A stretch of 12,277 bases of DNA from Candidatus Gottesmanbacteria bacterium (lineage in GTDB: Bacteria; Patescibacteriota; Microgenomatia; UBA10105; UBA927): contig JACREP010000035.1 of NCBI GenBank assembly GCA_016218185.1, forward strand, positions 1 to 12,277, in the 5' to 3' direction. Of this stretch, positions 5,207-12,178 are shown in pieces (within the stretch, counting starts at the first letter, position 1; every line of letters starts with the position of its first letter). The position numbers and the translations under genes were made by a program. The notes beneath the pieces are model-generated. The model was not told the DNA's origin. It worked only from the letters and a program-made list of their open reading frames with translations, and did no database searches.

Positions 5207-6076
5207 ATGAAGCGAAAATTCGCCTTTCTGTTGATTTTAGTTCTCCTCTTGGCGGGGATTGTCGGGATTGTCAAGCTCCTTCGCGGCCGGTCGGTCAAGC
5301 AGGGAGAAATACGGGTAGAAAGTACCGTTCCCGCAGGTATTTTCGTCAATGATAAGCACCTGGGCCGCACGCCGTTTAAAGATAAAATCAACGCCGGCGA
5401 CTATACGATCAAGCTCGTGCCGGAATCGACGACCCAGCAGTTTTCCAGTTGGCAGGGCTCCATCACCGTCGGTCCAAACCTGCTGACATACATCAATGCG
5501 GCGTTATCCGAGTCCGAACTTTCCACGGCTATTGACGTATTATGGCTTGAAAAAATATCCGCAAAAAATCCGGAGCTCTCCGTCACTACCAACCCGGACG
5601 GCGCTACGGTTTTAGTGGATGATGCTCCCCGCGGCGTGACACCGCTTTCTCTGGCAGATATCGTGCTTGGTGACCACAGTGTGACGGTGACGTCCCCGGG
5701 GTTTTTGGCGCGGACATTGAAAATTAAAATTACGCCAGGGTACCGGGTCATTGCGACCATAAAACTTGCACTTTCTCCCGGCGGTAGCGCGCAGCCGGCC
5801 ACCAGCCCTACGCCCTCAATCGCCGTACCGGGGAAAACCGCAACGTCTTCCGCGACCACCCCTGACCCAGTCAAGCCTTTTATCATTATTAAAGACACGC
5901 CGACGGGATTTTTGCGGGTGCGCATGGAGCCATCAACGTCTGCAACCGAATCCGGACGGGTCAAACCCGGAGAAAAATATCACATAGAAGAGAGTCAGAG
6001 CGGGTGGTACAAGATCAAATACACAGGTCAGAATACCGGCTGGATCTCAGGCCAGTACGCCGAGAAGGTAGAATAA
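5207..6076 (+). CDS. Membrane-anchored protein with two PEGA repeats and an SH3 domain
   Basis: The 289-residue protein has an N-terminal membrane segment (residues 6-24, MKRK before it) that acts as a signal anchor, placing the rest outside the membrane. Two PEGA-type beta domains follow: about 33-75 (VPAGIFVNDKHLGRTPF) and about 123-188 (NPDGATVLVDDAPRGVTPLSL). A Ser/Thr/Pro/Ala-rich linker spans about 189-222. A bacterial SH3-like domain spans about 225-288 (GFLRVRMEPS, GWYKIKY, GWISGQYA), a fold that often binds cell-wall or peptide ligands. The role is therefore probably structural or wall-binding at the cell surface; no catalytic motif is seen. Its stop codon abuts that of the convergent UbiA-family gene with no base between. 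No clear Shine-Dalgarno precedes the ATG. Confidence 0.85.
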   Translation: MKRKFAFLLILVLLLAGIVGIVKLLRGRSVKQGEIRVESTVPAGIFVNDKHLGRTPFKDKINAGDYTIKLVPESTTQQFSSWQGSITVGPNLLTYINAALSESELSTAIDVLWLEKISAKNPELSVTTNPDGATVLVDDAPRGVTPLSLADIVLGDHSVTVTSPGFLARTLKIKITPGYRVIATIKLALSPGGSAQPATSPTPSIAVPGKTATSSATTPDPVKPFIIIKDTPTGFLRVRMEPSTSATESGRVKPGEKYHIEESQSGWYKIKYTGQNTGWISGQYAEKVE

Positions 6077-7015
6077 TTACCCACCTATCCCGTACATCAC
6101 GACAAACACCACGGCTACCCACAATATGATGGTGATCAAAAGCGGCCGGTCGGAAGTCAGAATTTGTTCCGGTGATTCTCCTTTGCCTTCATAAATCAGC
6201 TGCATATAGCGCATGATGCCGAACAGTACAAATGGGATCGTTGCCATCATCCATTTGCGGTCAGGAAACTCGCCAACAAAATCCGCATAGTTTCGAAAGA
6301 AAATTCCTTTGGTGATGGGGCGCTCCAAAAAAGTATAGAAGGCGTAGGTGATGAAGGTGGAATTGGCAAACATCGCCGTATATGTATCGAGCAGTTTTTC
6401 TGAATAATGGGTGAGTGTTGCGCGCGTGTCCCGCGGCACCATACCCTGGTAGCCCTGGATGAGGGTGAGTTCCGCGCGTCTTTTCCCGATTGCCAAAAAT
6501 AGCGCAAGGGAGAGCGCAGCAAGCGCCAGCCAAACGGAGATGTGGTAGCCGGTAGCGGCTTCTCCCGCGTACACGCGCAGGAAATAGGCGGTTGTGATAG
6601 CCAAAATATCAATGACGCTTATGTGTTTAAGGATGAGTGTATAGGAATACTGCAGGAGCACAAAGACGGAAGCCAGGATAAAAAACGGCCGACCCAGTTG
6701 GTAGCTTATCCCAAGACCGATCAGAAAAAAGAGAATTGAAGCAACCAGGGCAATGGGCACGGGCAAGGTACCCATCGCGACCGGACGGAACTTTTTGAAC
6801 GGGTGTTTTCGGTCCCGCGGGGCATCAAGTACATCGTTGACGATGTAATTGGAAGATGACAGGAAGCAAAACGCGACAAATCCCCAGAGAGTCGCGGCAA
6901 AAAGTTTGGGAACGAATAGCTGGCCGGTAAACAGAATGGTTGTCCAGAGTGCGAGATTTTTTACCCACTGTCTGGGCCTTGCGGTTTTGATAATTGCGAA
7001 AAATAATTTACCCAT
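6077..7015 (-). CDS. UbiA-family prenyltransferase resembling decaprenyl-phosphate phosphoribosyltransferase
   Basis: This 312-residue multi-helix membrane protein opens with ARPRQWVKN and carries the Asp-rich UbiA motif NDVLDAPRDRKHP (Asn60, Asp61, Asp64, Asp68), followed by FRPVAMG. The later GKRRAEL and RATLTHYSEKLLD segments resemble mycobacterial Rv3806c-type enzymes, which transfer phosphoribose from PRPP to polyprenyl phosphate on the way to polyprenyl-phosphate arabinose. That specificity is inferred from similarity. The start at 7015 is chosen because MGKLFFAIIKTARPRQW is the family N-terminus and GGAGG lies nine bases upstream; an ATG at 7150 would add 45 unrelated residues. The first 55 bases overlap the end of the preceding transferase gene, so translation is probably coupled. 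Confidence 0.86.
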   Translation of the reverse strand: MGKLFFAIIKTARPRQWVKNLALWTTILFTGQLFVPKLFAATLWGFVAFCFLSSSNYIVNDVLDAPRDRKHPFKKFRPVAMGTLPVPIALVASILFFLIGLGISYQLGRPFFILASVFVLLQYSYTLILKHISVIDILAITTAYFLRVYAGEAATGYHISVWLALAALSLALFLAIGKRRAELTLIQGYQGMVPRDTRATLTHYSEKLLDTYTAMFANSTFITYAFYTFLERPITKGIFFRNYADFVGEFPDRKWMMATIPFVLFGIMRYMQLIYEGKGESPEQILTSDRPLLITIILWVAVVFVVMYGIGG

Positions 7016-8043
7016 AGCAGAAATCCTCCGATGCCAACGACCGCCAAAAGCAACACGAACAGTTTTCCCTGGCTTCGGACTGTTAGTGCAATTGCCCCCA
7101 GTATAGCCGACACCGTCCAGTAAAACAAGGCGACACGGCGCTTCCCCCACCCAAGATCCAGCAACCGGTGATGCAGGTGTCCCCGATCAGCCAACACCGG
7201 TGATTTTCTGCGGCCGATGCGTCGGATGAGGGTGTATCCGGCATCGATCATTGGTACGCCCAAGACCAGAAGTGCAGTGCCCAATTTCCCGTATGAAAGG
7301 ATGCCCAAGAGCGCCAAGAGGAACCCTGCCAGCGTTTTTCCGCCGTATCCGGGCATAATTTTTTGGGGGTACATGTTCCAGGGGAGAAATCCCAGGAATG
7401 CTCCGGCGACAACCAAAGCCAGGATGGTCACGGTTATTTGCGACGGATCAGCCAGACTAAATCGAAGGGACAGGATACCCAGGACTATCGCGCTGATTGT
7501 CACAAATCCCGGCATCTGACCATCAACGCCGGCAGACCAGCCGACGATGTTCATGGTCCAGAGAATCCAAAGGAAGGCCAGGAGATCTGCCCACACCAGG
7601 ATGGAGTGAGACCCGAATAATTCAAAAGAGATACGCCACGTATCCAGGTGTACGATACCTCCGGTGAGAGGGTTGGTAACATAAGGAATGCCGGCACCCA
7701 ACCCGACCACAATGGCGGCGGCCAGAGCGTTGGAGAAAAATCGAACGTAGGGATTAATGTCTTTTCTGTCATCGGCAAGGCCCACGGCCGTGAGGAGCAA
7801 ACTTCCCAGGATGATGCCAAGGATGAGTTTGGTGACAGGCAAAAACAGTAGAATTCCTCCGACGATTCCGACAGAGAGGGCTAAACCTCCTGCGCGGGGA
7901 ATGATTCCTTTATGGGTGTGGGCGGGATGAAACCGTTTTTTCGGATCATCGACAAATCCAAACTTGTACGCGATGCGGATCACCAGCGGCGTGACACAAC
8001 ACGTGAGGATGGTTGCGGTGACAAACGGAAGAACTATATTCAT
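6961..8043 (-). CDS. Divergent polyprenyl-phosphate GlcNAc-1-P-transferase relative (WecA/MraY family)
   Basis: The 360-residue membrane protein belongs to the polyprenyl-phosphate N-acetylhexosamine-1-phosphate transferases, which attach the first sugar phosphate to the lipid carrier. Family marks are GLADDRKDI (Asp91, Asp92), PMIDAGYTLIRR (Asp267) and ADRGHLHHRLLDLG (286-298), about ten helices in all. Two motifs differ. Where the family has NxxNxxDGxDG, this protein reads NIVGWSAGVDG (Gly168, Ala171, Asp174 kept). Where it has FMGDxGS, this protein reads IMPGYGG, so the Mg-binding Asp is Gly. It may act on another substrate or be inactive. I believe this GVDGQMPG/MPGYGG form recurs in Patescibacteria. 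The start overlaps the upstream gene's stop by ATGA; the 3' end overlaps the UbiA-family gene. Confidence 0.82.
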   Translation of the reverse strand: MNIVLPFVTATILTCCVTPLVIRIAYKFGFVDDPKKRFHPAHTHKGIIPRAGGLALSVGIVGGILLFLPVTKLILGIILGSLLLTAVGLADDRKDINPYVRFFSNALAAAIVVGLGAGIPYVTNPLTGGIVHLDTWRISFELFGSHSILVWADLLAFLWILWTMNIVGWSAGVDGQMPGFVTISAIVLGILSLRFSLADPSQITVTILALVVAGAFLGFLPWNMYPQKIMPGYGGKTLAGFLLALLGILSYGKLGTALLVLGVPMIDAGYTLIRRIGRRKSPVLADRGHLHHRLLDLGWGKRRVALFYWTVSAILGAIALTVRSQGKLFVLLLAVVGIGGFLLWVNYFSQLSKPQGPDSG

Positions 8044-8435
8044 AGGGAAACCAGCAAAAGAATTTGAATAAGCGTTACGAAAGACAATATGCTTACCAGG
8101 AGTGAAGAGAGGAACAGGACCCGCGCAAAGACGGGGTACTCATGGAGAATTAATGCGCTGACGATGATATTTATGCCGTGCCACAAGAGTGCCCCTGCCG
8201 GCAGAAGAAAAAGCCACAACGGATGTGCAAGTTGATCTTCTCCCCACGGACGGGAATACCAGATGGGGACTCCCGGCGGGAGAATTTGCCATCGCCACAA
8301 CGTTACGGCAATCGAGAGGAAAAAGAATACAAATACCGCGTAGTGAACAAACGCTATGACCCGATGTGCGCGCAGTTCTTTCCATCGCTCCAATAGCGCA
8401 TAAGGTTGAACATGAAACAGCGAGAAGATGTTCAT
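8040..8435 (-). CDS. Small three-helix membrane protein of unknown function
   Basis: I do not recognise this 131-residue protein. A basic, probably cytoplasmic N-terminus (residues 1-25) is followed by three hydrophobic segments at about 26-48, 72-97 and 104-130. The loop between the first two carries LPPGVPIWYSRPWGEDQLA, rich in Pro and Trp, the most likely functional part, and probably extracytoplasmic. It is surely a gene: it fills the gap between two glycan genes, starts 11 bases after the upstream stop, and overlaps the next start codon by ATGA. The context suggests an accessory subunit for the neighbouring membrane enzymes, but this is inference. No Shine-Dalgarno is visible. Confidence 0.75.
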   Translation of the reverse strand: MNIFSLFHVQPYALLERWKELRAHRVIAFVHYAVFVFFFLSIAVTLWRWQILPPGVPIWYSRPWGEDQLAHPLWLFLLPAGALLWHGINIIVSALILHEYPVFARVLFLSSLLVSILSFVTLIQILLLVSL

Positions 8436-8446
8436 ACAGCCGGGTG

Positions 8447-9796
8447 TTACGGACGTTTTTGATTTTTTGATGCGGTTTCCATGGTTGTGGTATAGACGAT
8501 GTCATAGGTTCCATCTTCATGAATGAGAAATCCCCGCATGGGGTAGGGAGGATAGGTGAGGGCCATCTGGGAAGGAGACACCAGTGCGCTTCCGACATAG
8601 ACAGGAAACGCGACATTGCCCGGGTTATACAGGTAGACCCGTTTCGGATCCGAACTGTAATAAACGCTTTCAAAAAACACCAGCGGGGTCTGGGCTAACA
8701 CGACGTCCTGTTTCCCGCGAAGGGCGTTGACCTCTTGAAATGTTTTACGGATGTTAACTTTGGCATGCAAGGGCGGATACCAGACATTAAACCCGACGGA
8801 AAAAATCAAAAAGCTGGCGGCCGTGAGGTATTGGAAAAATTTCCGCTTCATTGCGGCAACGGCCGCGACGACCAAAAAAACTTCGGCTACGGTGACCGGA
8901 ATAAGGTAGCGGTTGACGAACAGCGGTTTGACAAATGATACTCCGATGACGAGTGTCAGTGGCACGACGGCCATGAGAAAAAAGAAAAGATTGCGGCGGC
9001 GTGTGACACGCGGGGCGAGTGCAAAAAGAAATAAACACACCAGGACTATCGAAAGGTAGGCAGTGAATGGCCAAAGATACCACGGCGTTCCTTCATACCC
9101 GACGAACATATTGCCGAGTACCGACTTGACAAGGTGAATATCCACAGGGAAATACCATGCGTGTTTGAGATATACGGACTGCTGCGCGATACGGATAATC
9201 CACGGTATCATCAATGCAAAGATAACGAAGAATGATCGAATTTCCCGTTGTCGGAACACGGCTCTCCATTGAAAGTGCAATACCTTTTGTCTGTTTACGA
9301 TGGCCCAGTACAAGGCTTGGGAAAGCGGAACGAACAGCATATAGGTGTGATTGTAAAATCCCAATACGTTTGCAATGATGAATAATTTCCACCTTTTTTC
9401 CAGATAGGCAAAAAACGACAGGACTGCAAAAAACATAAACCATCCATAGGTGCGCACCTCAAATGCGTAATAGACAAGCATCGGGTTCACAAAAAAAATA
9501 AGCGGCAGATACCACGAGAGCCAGTGGCGCTTAAATAGCTTTTCCGCCCAGTAAATGACGATGACGGTGGCAAACCCAAACCCGAGGAATGACAGACTCC
9601 GGGCGGCAATTTCACTGGTGCCGAACAGCTTCATCCAGAAATGGAGAAGGAGATAATACAAAGGAGGTTCGATGCCGAGGTTTTGGAAAATAAATGAGAG
9701 GGGTCGGGAGGCAGCTAAGATGGAAAACGCCTCATCACGCCAGATGCTCTGCGTTAAGTAGAGGAGCGGGGAGTGCTGGATAATCCAGGTAAACAT
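8447..9796 (-). CDS. GT39/ArnT-like integral membrane glycosyltransferase
   Basis: The 449-residue protein has about ten hydrophobic segments and the marks of the PMT/ArnT (GT-C) superfamily, which use polyprenyl-phosphate sugars on the outer face of the membrane. Near the N-terminus is WRDEAFS (Asp21, Glu22), the catalytic acidic pair of the first outer loop, then GIEPPLYYLLLHFWM and FGTSEIAARSLSF, both typical. The acceptor is not deducible. The first helix before the DE motif is short, but the start is firm: an in-frame TAA lies nine bases upstream of the ATG at 9796. It lies nine bases after the GT2 gene. Donor sugars could come from the UbiA-family product in the same cluster. Confidence 0.85.
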   Translation of the reverse strand: MFTWIIQHSPLLYLTQSIWRDEAFSILAASRPLSFIFQNLGIEPPLYYLLLHFWMKLFGTSEIAARSLSFLGFGFATVIVIYWAEKLFKRHWLSWYLPLIFFVNPMLVYYAFEVRTYGWFMFFAVLSFFAYLEKRWKLFIIANVLGFYNHTYMLFVPLSQALYWAIVNRQKVLHFQWRAVFRQREIRSFFVIFALMIPWIIRIAQQSVYLKHAWYFPVDIHLVKSVLGNMFVGYEGTPWYLWPFTAYLSIVLVCLFLFALAPRVTRRRNLFFFLMAVVPLTLVIGVSFVKPLFVNRYLIPVTVAEVFLVVAAVAAMKRKFFQYLTAASFLIFSVGFNVWYPPLHAKVNIRKTFQEVNALRGKQDVVLAQTPLVFFESVYYSSDPKRVYLYNPGNVAFPVYVGSALVSPSQMALTYPPYPMRGFLIHEDGTYDIVYTTTMETASKNQKRP

Positions 9797-9804
9797 ACAC
9801 GTCC

Positions 9805-9810
9805 ATTATA
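9805..9810 (-). promoter_or_regulatory. Possible -10 element before the GT39-like gene
   Basis: TATAAT on the minus strand lies eight bases before the ATG at 9796 and includes the TAA stop of the GT2 gene (9808-9806). There is no recognisable -35. If used, it gives a leaderless or nearly leaderless internal transcript within the cluster. Confidence 0.35.
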
Positions 9811-11287
9811 CCTTTTCCGTCACCCGGTACTCCAGCCGCCGTCCAAAGAGTAATCTCGTATGGGCGTCCAGTCCGGGAAGCGCGGAAAGGAAAAAGGAAA
9901 TAACCGGAAGCGTAAACCATTGCAGATACAGGAATGGCAGCTTCCATGAGGACATCTCTTTTGGTTTGGGAGGTTTTATGCGCCAGTCAATGACAAAAAC
10001 AACGATGAGAAAAATCGTGGAGAGCGTAAGGATTCCGGAGGAAAGTTTTGACAGATTATGTCCCAGCACGGTCCTGCCAAATGCGGGGTTAATAAGAGGC
10101 GGGAGCGTACTGCCGATGGTCAAAATAAACCAGTTTGCCGGCCAAAAAATATGGTGTTCCAAAATCATCGTGAGTCTGCGGAGCCGGTCGGTAAAAGTTA
10201 TTTCCGTATGGCCGATAACTCCACGGATGATATACGGAATATCCGATACCCCCCATGCCCACCGTTTGGACTGTTCATACTGATTGACCATAGTGCGGAA
10301 AAACCCGTGACTTTCCGCGGCGTCGGCTAGGATCGGCAAAAAGATCGGCCGCGTACGCACTTTTTCGCCAAGGGCAAAATATACCTTAAAAAAGAGATGG
10401 TAGTCTTCGGGTATCACGTCAACGCTCCACGAGCCGGCGCGGATTGCCGTTGCCAAAGACAGGGAGTATGTGGAAAAATTTATGAGTCGCTCCCGTTGAG
10501 AAAGAAGTGCCAGGTTCCAGATGCTATTGAGTGTATTGAGGAACCGGTTCGGCAGGGGTATGCGCCAGATATTGGAATAAAAAAGAATTGCTCCCTGGTA
10601 GAAATGATATGACCGATCCGGATCGGTAAGGAAGTGATAGGTGAGTGAGGAAATATATTTGGGGTGGATGAGTGCATCTGCATCGCACGATGTAACGGTG
10701 GTCTGATCCATGGGTATGTCCCAGGATTTCAGTGATTTTATCACCTGCTTTGCCGCCCATGCCATGTTGGAAGATTTTCCTGCAACTTCTCCGTTATGCA
10801 GAATATGGCGGGTGACGAGGAAATGTCCGAAGCGGCTGCCGAATTCTTTTTTAAGCGAAGCGGCGGCTTCTTTTGCCTGCGGATCCTTATCTTCCGTTGC
10901 CAAGACGACAACGAGCCGATCCATCGGAAAATCCTGCTTGGCTATGTTGGTTAATGTCCGGTGTAAAATATGGAGCGGTTCTCTGTATTCCGGAATGATG
11001 ATGACGTGACGGATGTGTGAAAAGCCCGGAAGTGCTTGCGCTTGTGTGAGCCAATCAACGTTTATATGGGCAGAGAGCATGACGAATGACCGGATTGCGT
11101 ATGCGGCCAGCGTAAACGATTTATAAAACCAATACACGTCAAACGTGATGATAAGGTAGGCAACAAGCGCCGGATGCCAAAAAGAAAGCCAGAAGGGCAT
11201 GGTGATCAGGAACCACGACATGCCGGGCACGGCGATTTCCAGAATTCGCTGAACGGTAGTGGGGTGATTGGAGAAAAATTGGCGCAT
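9806..11287 (-). CDS. Processive-type family 2 glycosyltransferase
   Basis: The 493-residue membrane protein has two N-terminal hydrophobic segments (about 18-36 and 40-70), a cytoplasmic GT-A domain, and several C-terminal segments (about 375-395, 405-430, 450-475). Catalytic motifs are complete: the nucleotide-binding start HVIIIPEYRE (94-102), DAD (Asp202, Asp204) for the metal and sugar nucleotide, ED (Glu294, Asp295) for the catalytic base, and QSKRW (Gln339-Trp343), the QxxRW motif of cellulose/chitin/hyaluronan-type synthases. It probably makes or extends a surface polysaccharide or glycolipid; the sugar cannot be told. It is the first gene of the five-gene minus-strand cluster, 28 bases after tatD. 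No Shine-Dalgarno is seen before the ATG. Confidence 0.87.
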   Translation of the reverse strand: MRQFFSNHPTTVQRILEIAVPGMSWFLITMPFWLSFWHPALVAYLIITFDVYWFYKSFTLAAYAIRSFVMLSAHINVDWLTQAQALPGFSHIRHVIIIPEYREPLHILHRTLTNIAKQDFPMDRLVVVLATEDKDPQAKEAAASLKKEFGSRFGHFLVTRHILHNGEVAGKSSNMAWAAKQVIKSLKSWDIPMDQTTVTSCDADALIHPKYISSLTYHFLTDPDRSYHFYQGAILFYSNIWRIPLPNRFLNTLNSIWNLALLSQRERLINFSTYSLSLATAIRAGSWSVDVIPEDYHLFFKVYFALGEKVRTRPIFLPILADAAESHGFFRTMVNQYEQSKRWAWGVSDIPYIIRGVIGHTEITFTDRLRRLTMILEHHIFWPANWFILTIGSTLPPLINPAFGRTVLGHNLSKLSSGILTLSTIFLIVVFVIDWRIKPPKPKEMSSWKLPFLYLQWFTLPVISFFLSALPGLDAHTRLLFGRRLEYRVTEKV

Positions 11288-11312
11288 AAAACCGGGCTAA
11301 ATGTGATAGCCC
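11288..11312 (-). terminator. Hairpin with T-tail between tatD and the GT2 gene
   Basis: On the minus strand GGGCTA (11312-11307) pairs with TAGCCC (11299-11294) across a seven-base loop, followed by GG and TTTT, and the GT2 start codon comes immediately after. It can end tatD transcription. If transcription starts at the TATAAT at 11320-11315, it can act as an attenuator or SD-less leader hairpin of the glycan operon. Confidence 0.5.
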
Positions 11313-11314
11313 CT

Positions 11315-11323
11315 ATTATACCA
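11315..11323 (-). promoter_or_regulatory. Extended -10 promoter of the glycan cluster
   Basis: TGG-TATAAT on the minus strand (11323-11315) is an extended -10 (TGnTATAAT). It overlaps the last codons and the TAA stop of tatD, 27 bases before the GT2 start. No good -35 is seen, which an extended -10 can tolerate. Confidence 0.5.
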
Positions 11324-12089
11324 CGCTAAAGAGCGTTTGGGCGTTGGCCGTGGTTTGTGCTGTCACTTCTTGCCTGGAGGCGCCAACGAGTTGGGCAACG
11401 CGCTGAGCGATGAGGGGAATGTATTTAGGTTCATTGCGTGTGCCGCGGTGGGGGACCGGCGTCAAATACGGCGCATCCGTTTCCAAAAGCATCATCGTCA
11501 GTGGGATGTTTGGGACAATAAGCTCAAGCTGTTTGGAGTGCGTGACGTTGCCGTCTACTCCGACAAAAAACTTCCGTTTCTGCGCCTCGCGCAATTCCTG
11601 CAGCCCGCCGGAGAAACAGTGAATAACACCCTTGGGTAATGCAGGTAAACTATCCAGCACATCGAAAAAATCCGCATAGGCGTCACGGACGTGCATAATG
11701 ACCGGAAGGGTGTATTTGAGTGCGAGCAACAGTTGCTCCTCAAACAGCATTTTTTGGTTTTGTTTTTTGCCGGCGGCTGCTTCTCCTTTGTATTGGTGGT
11801 AATCCAGGCCGCACTCGCCGATGGCAATGACAGGGTCGGACCCTGTCAAGAATTGTTCCAATAGTCTTGCATCCGGATTGTGCTGCGCTTCATAGGGGTG
11901 GAAGCCAACCGCGGCAAAAATAATTCCCGGATGCTTTTGGGCAAGAGCTATTGCTTGTTTGGAAGAAAAGAGGTCAACGCCTGGGTTAATAAACTGCTTC
12001 ACTCCTGCCTTTTTTGCGTTTCCGATCACCATCGCCCGATCCGGATCGTATTGAGGAAAGTTTAAGTGACAGTGTGTGTCAATAAACAT
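11316..12089 (-). CDS. tatD: TatD-family metal-dependent deoxyribonuclease
   Basis: This 257-residue cytoplasmic TIM-barrel hydrolase of the amidohydrolase superfamily belongs to a family with 3'-5' exonuclease activity in DNA repair and turnover. All metal ligands are visible: DTHCH (Asp4, His6, His8), IGECGLD (Glu92), MHVRDA (His133), IHCFSG (His157) and ETDAPYL (Asp205). Length matches the family (about 255-265). I place the start at 12089 because MFIDTHCHL is the usual N-terminus. In-frame ATGs at 12104 and 12131 lie inside the dispersed repeat and would only add repeat-coded residues. The upstream neighbour is metG, a common partner of tatD. No Shine-Dalgarno is visible; an extended -10 in the repeat could serve it. 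Confidence 0.93.
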   Translation of the reverse strand: MFIDTHCHLNFPQYDPDRAMVIGNAKKAGVKQFINPGVDLFSSKQAIALAQKHPGIIFAAVGFHPYEAQHNPDARLLEQFLTGSDPVIAIGECGLDYHQYKGEAAAGKKQNQKMLFEEQLLLALKYTLPVIMHVRDAYADFFDVLDSLPALPKGVIHCFSGGLQELREAQKRKFFVGVDGNVTHSKQLELIVPNIPLTMMLLETDAPYLTPVPHRGTRNEPKYIPLIAQRVAQLVGASRQEVTAQTTANAQTLFSVV

Positions 12090-12098
12090 AGTCTGGTT

Positions 12099-12175
12099 TG
12101 TCATTGCGAGACCGTTCAGACGGCGAAGCAATCTCTTTTATAGCATTGGATTGCCACGCTTCGCTCGCAATGACA
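12099..12175. repeat. 77-bp double-hairpin dispersed repeat between metG and tatD
   Basis: The ends are a perfect 12-bp inverted repeat, TGTCATTGCGAG (12099-12110) and CTCGCAATGACA (12164-12175). Inside are CGAAGCAATC (12124-12133) and GATTGC (12149-12154) followed by GCTTCG (12158-12163), so two head-to-head copies of one unit are present. Each half folds alone: ATTGC/GCAAT closes the left half, with CCGT/ACGG inside it, and ATTGC/GCAAT closes the right half. I recall GTCATTGCGAG...CGAAGCAATC as a dispersed palindrome in several unrelated bacterial phyla. It resembles a miniature, non-coding mobile repeat. Confidence 0.82.
12137..12145 (-). promoter_or_regulatory. Possible extended -10 supplied by the repeat
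   Basis: TGC-TATAAA on the minus strand lies in the short spacer between the two halves of the dispersed repeat and points to tatD. No -35 accompanies it. The leader would contain the left-half hairpin of the repeat. Confidence 0.3.
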
Positions 12176-12178
12176 TGA

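Noticed and set aside
6060..6095. Terminator between the convergent PEGA and UbiA-family genes
   Set aside because: The stops abut with no spacer, and only a weak GGTA/TACC pairing is visible, without a T-tract.
7016..7150. Longer UbiA-family start at 7150
   Set aside because: The extra 45 residues lie in the coding region of the upstream gene, are not membrane-like, and the family N-terminus and a Shine-Dalgarno support 7015.
9966..10330. Plus-strand open frames within the GT2 gene
   Set aside because: No motif or start signal, and the opposite strand has complete GT2 catalytic motifs.
12090..12131. Longer TatD starts at 12131 or 12104
   Set aside because: They read through the dispersed repeat and add residues not found at TatD N-termini.
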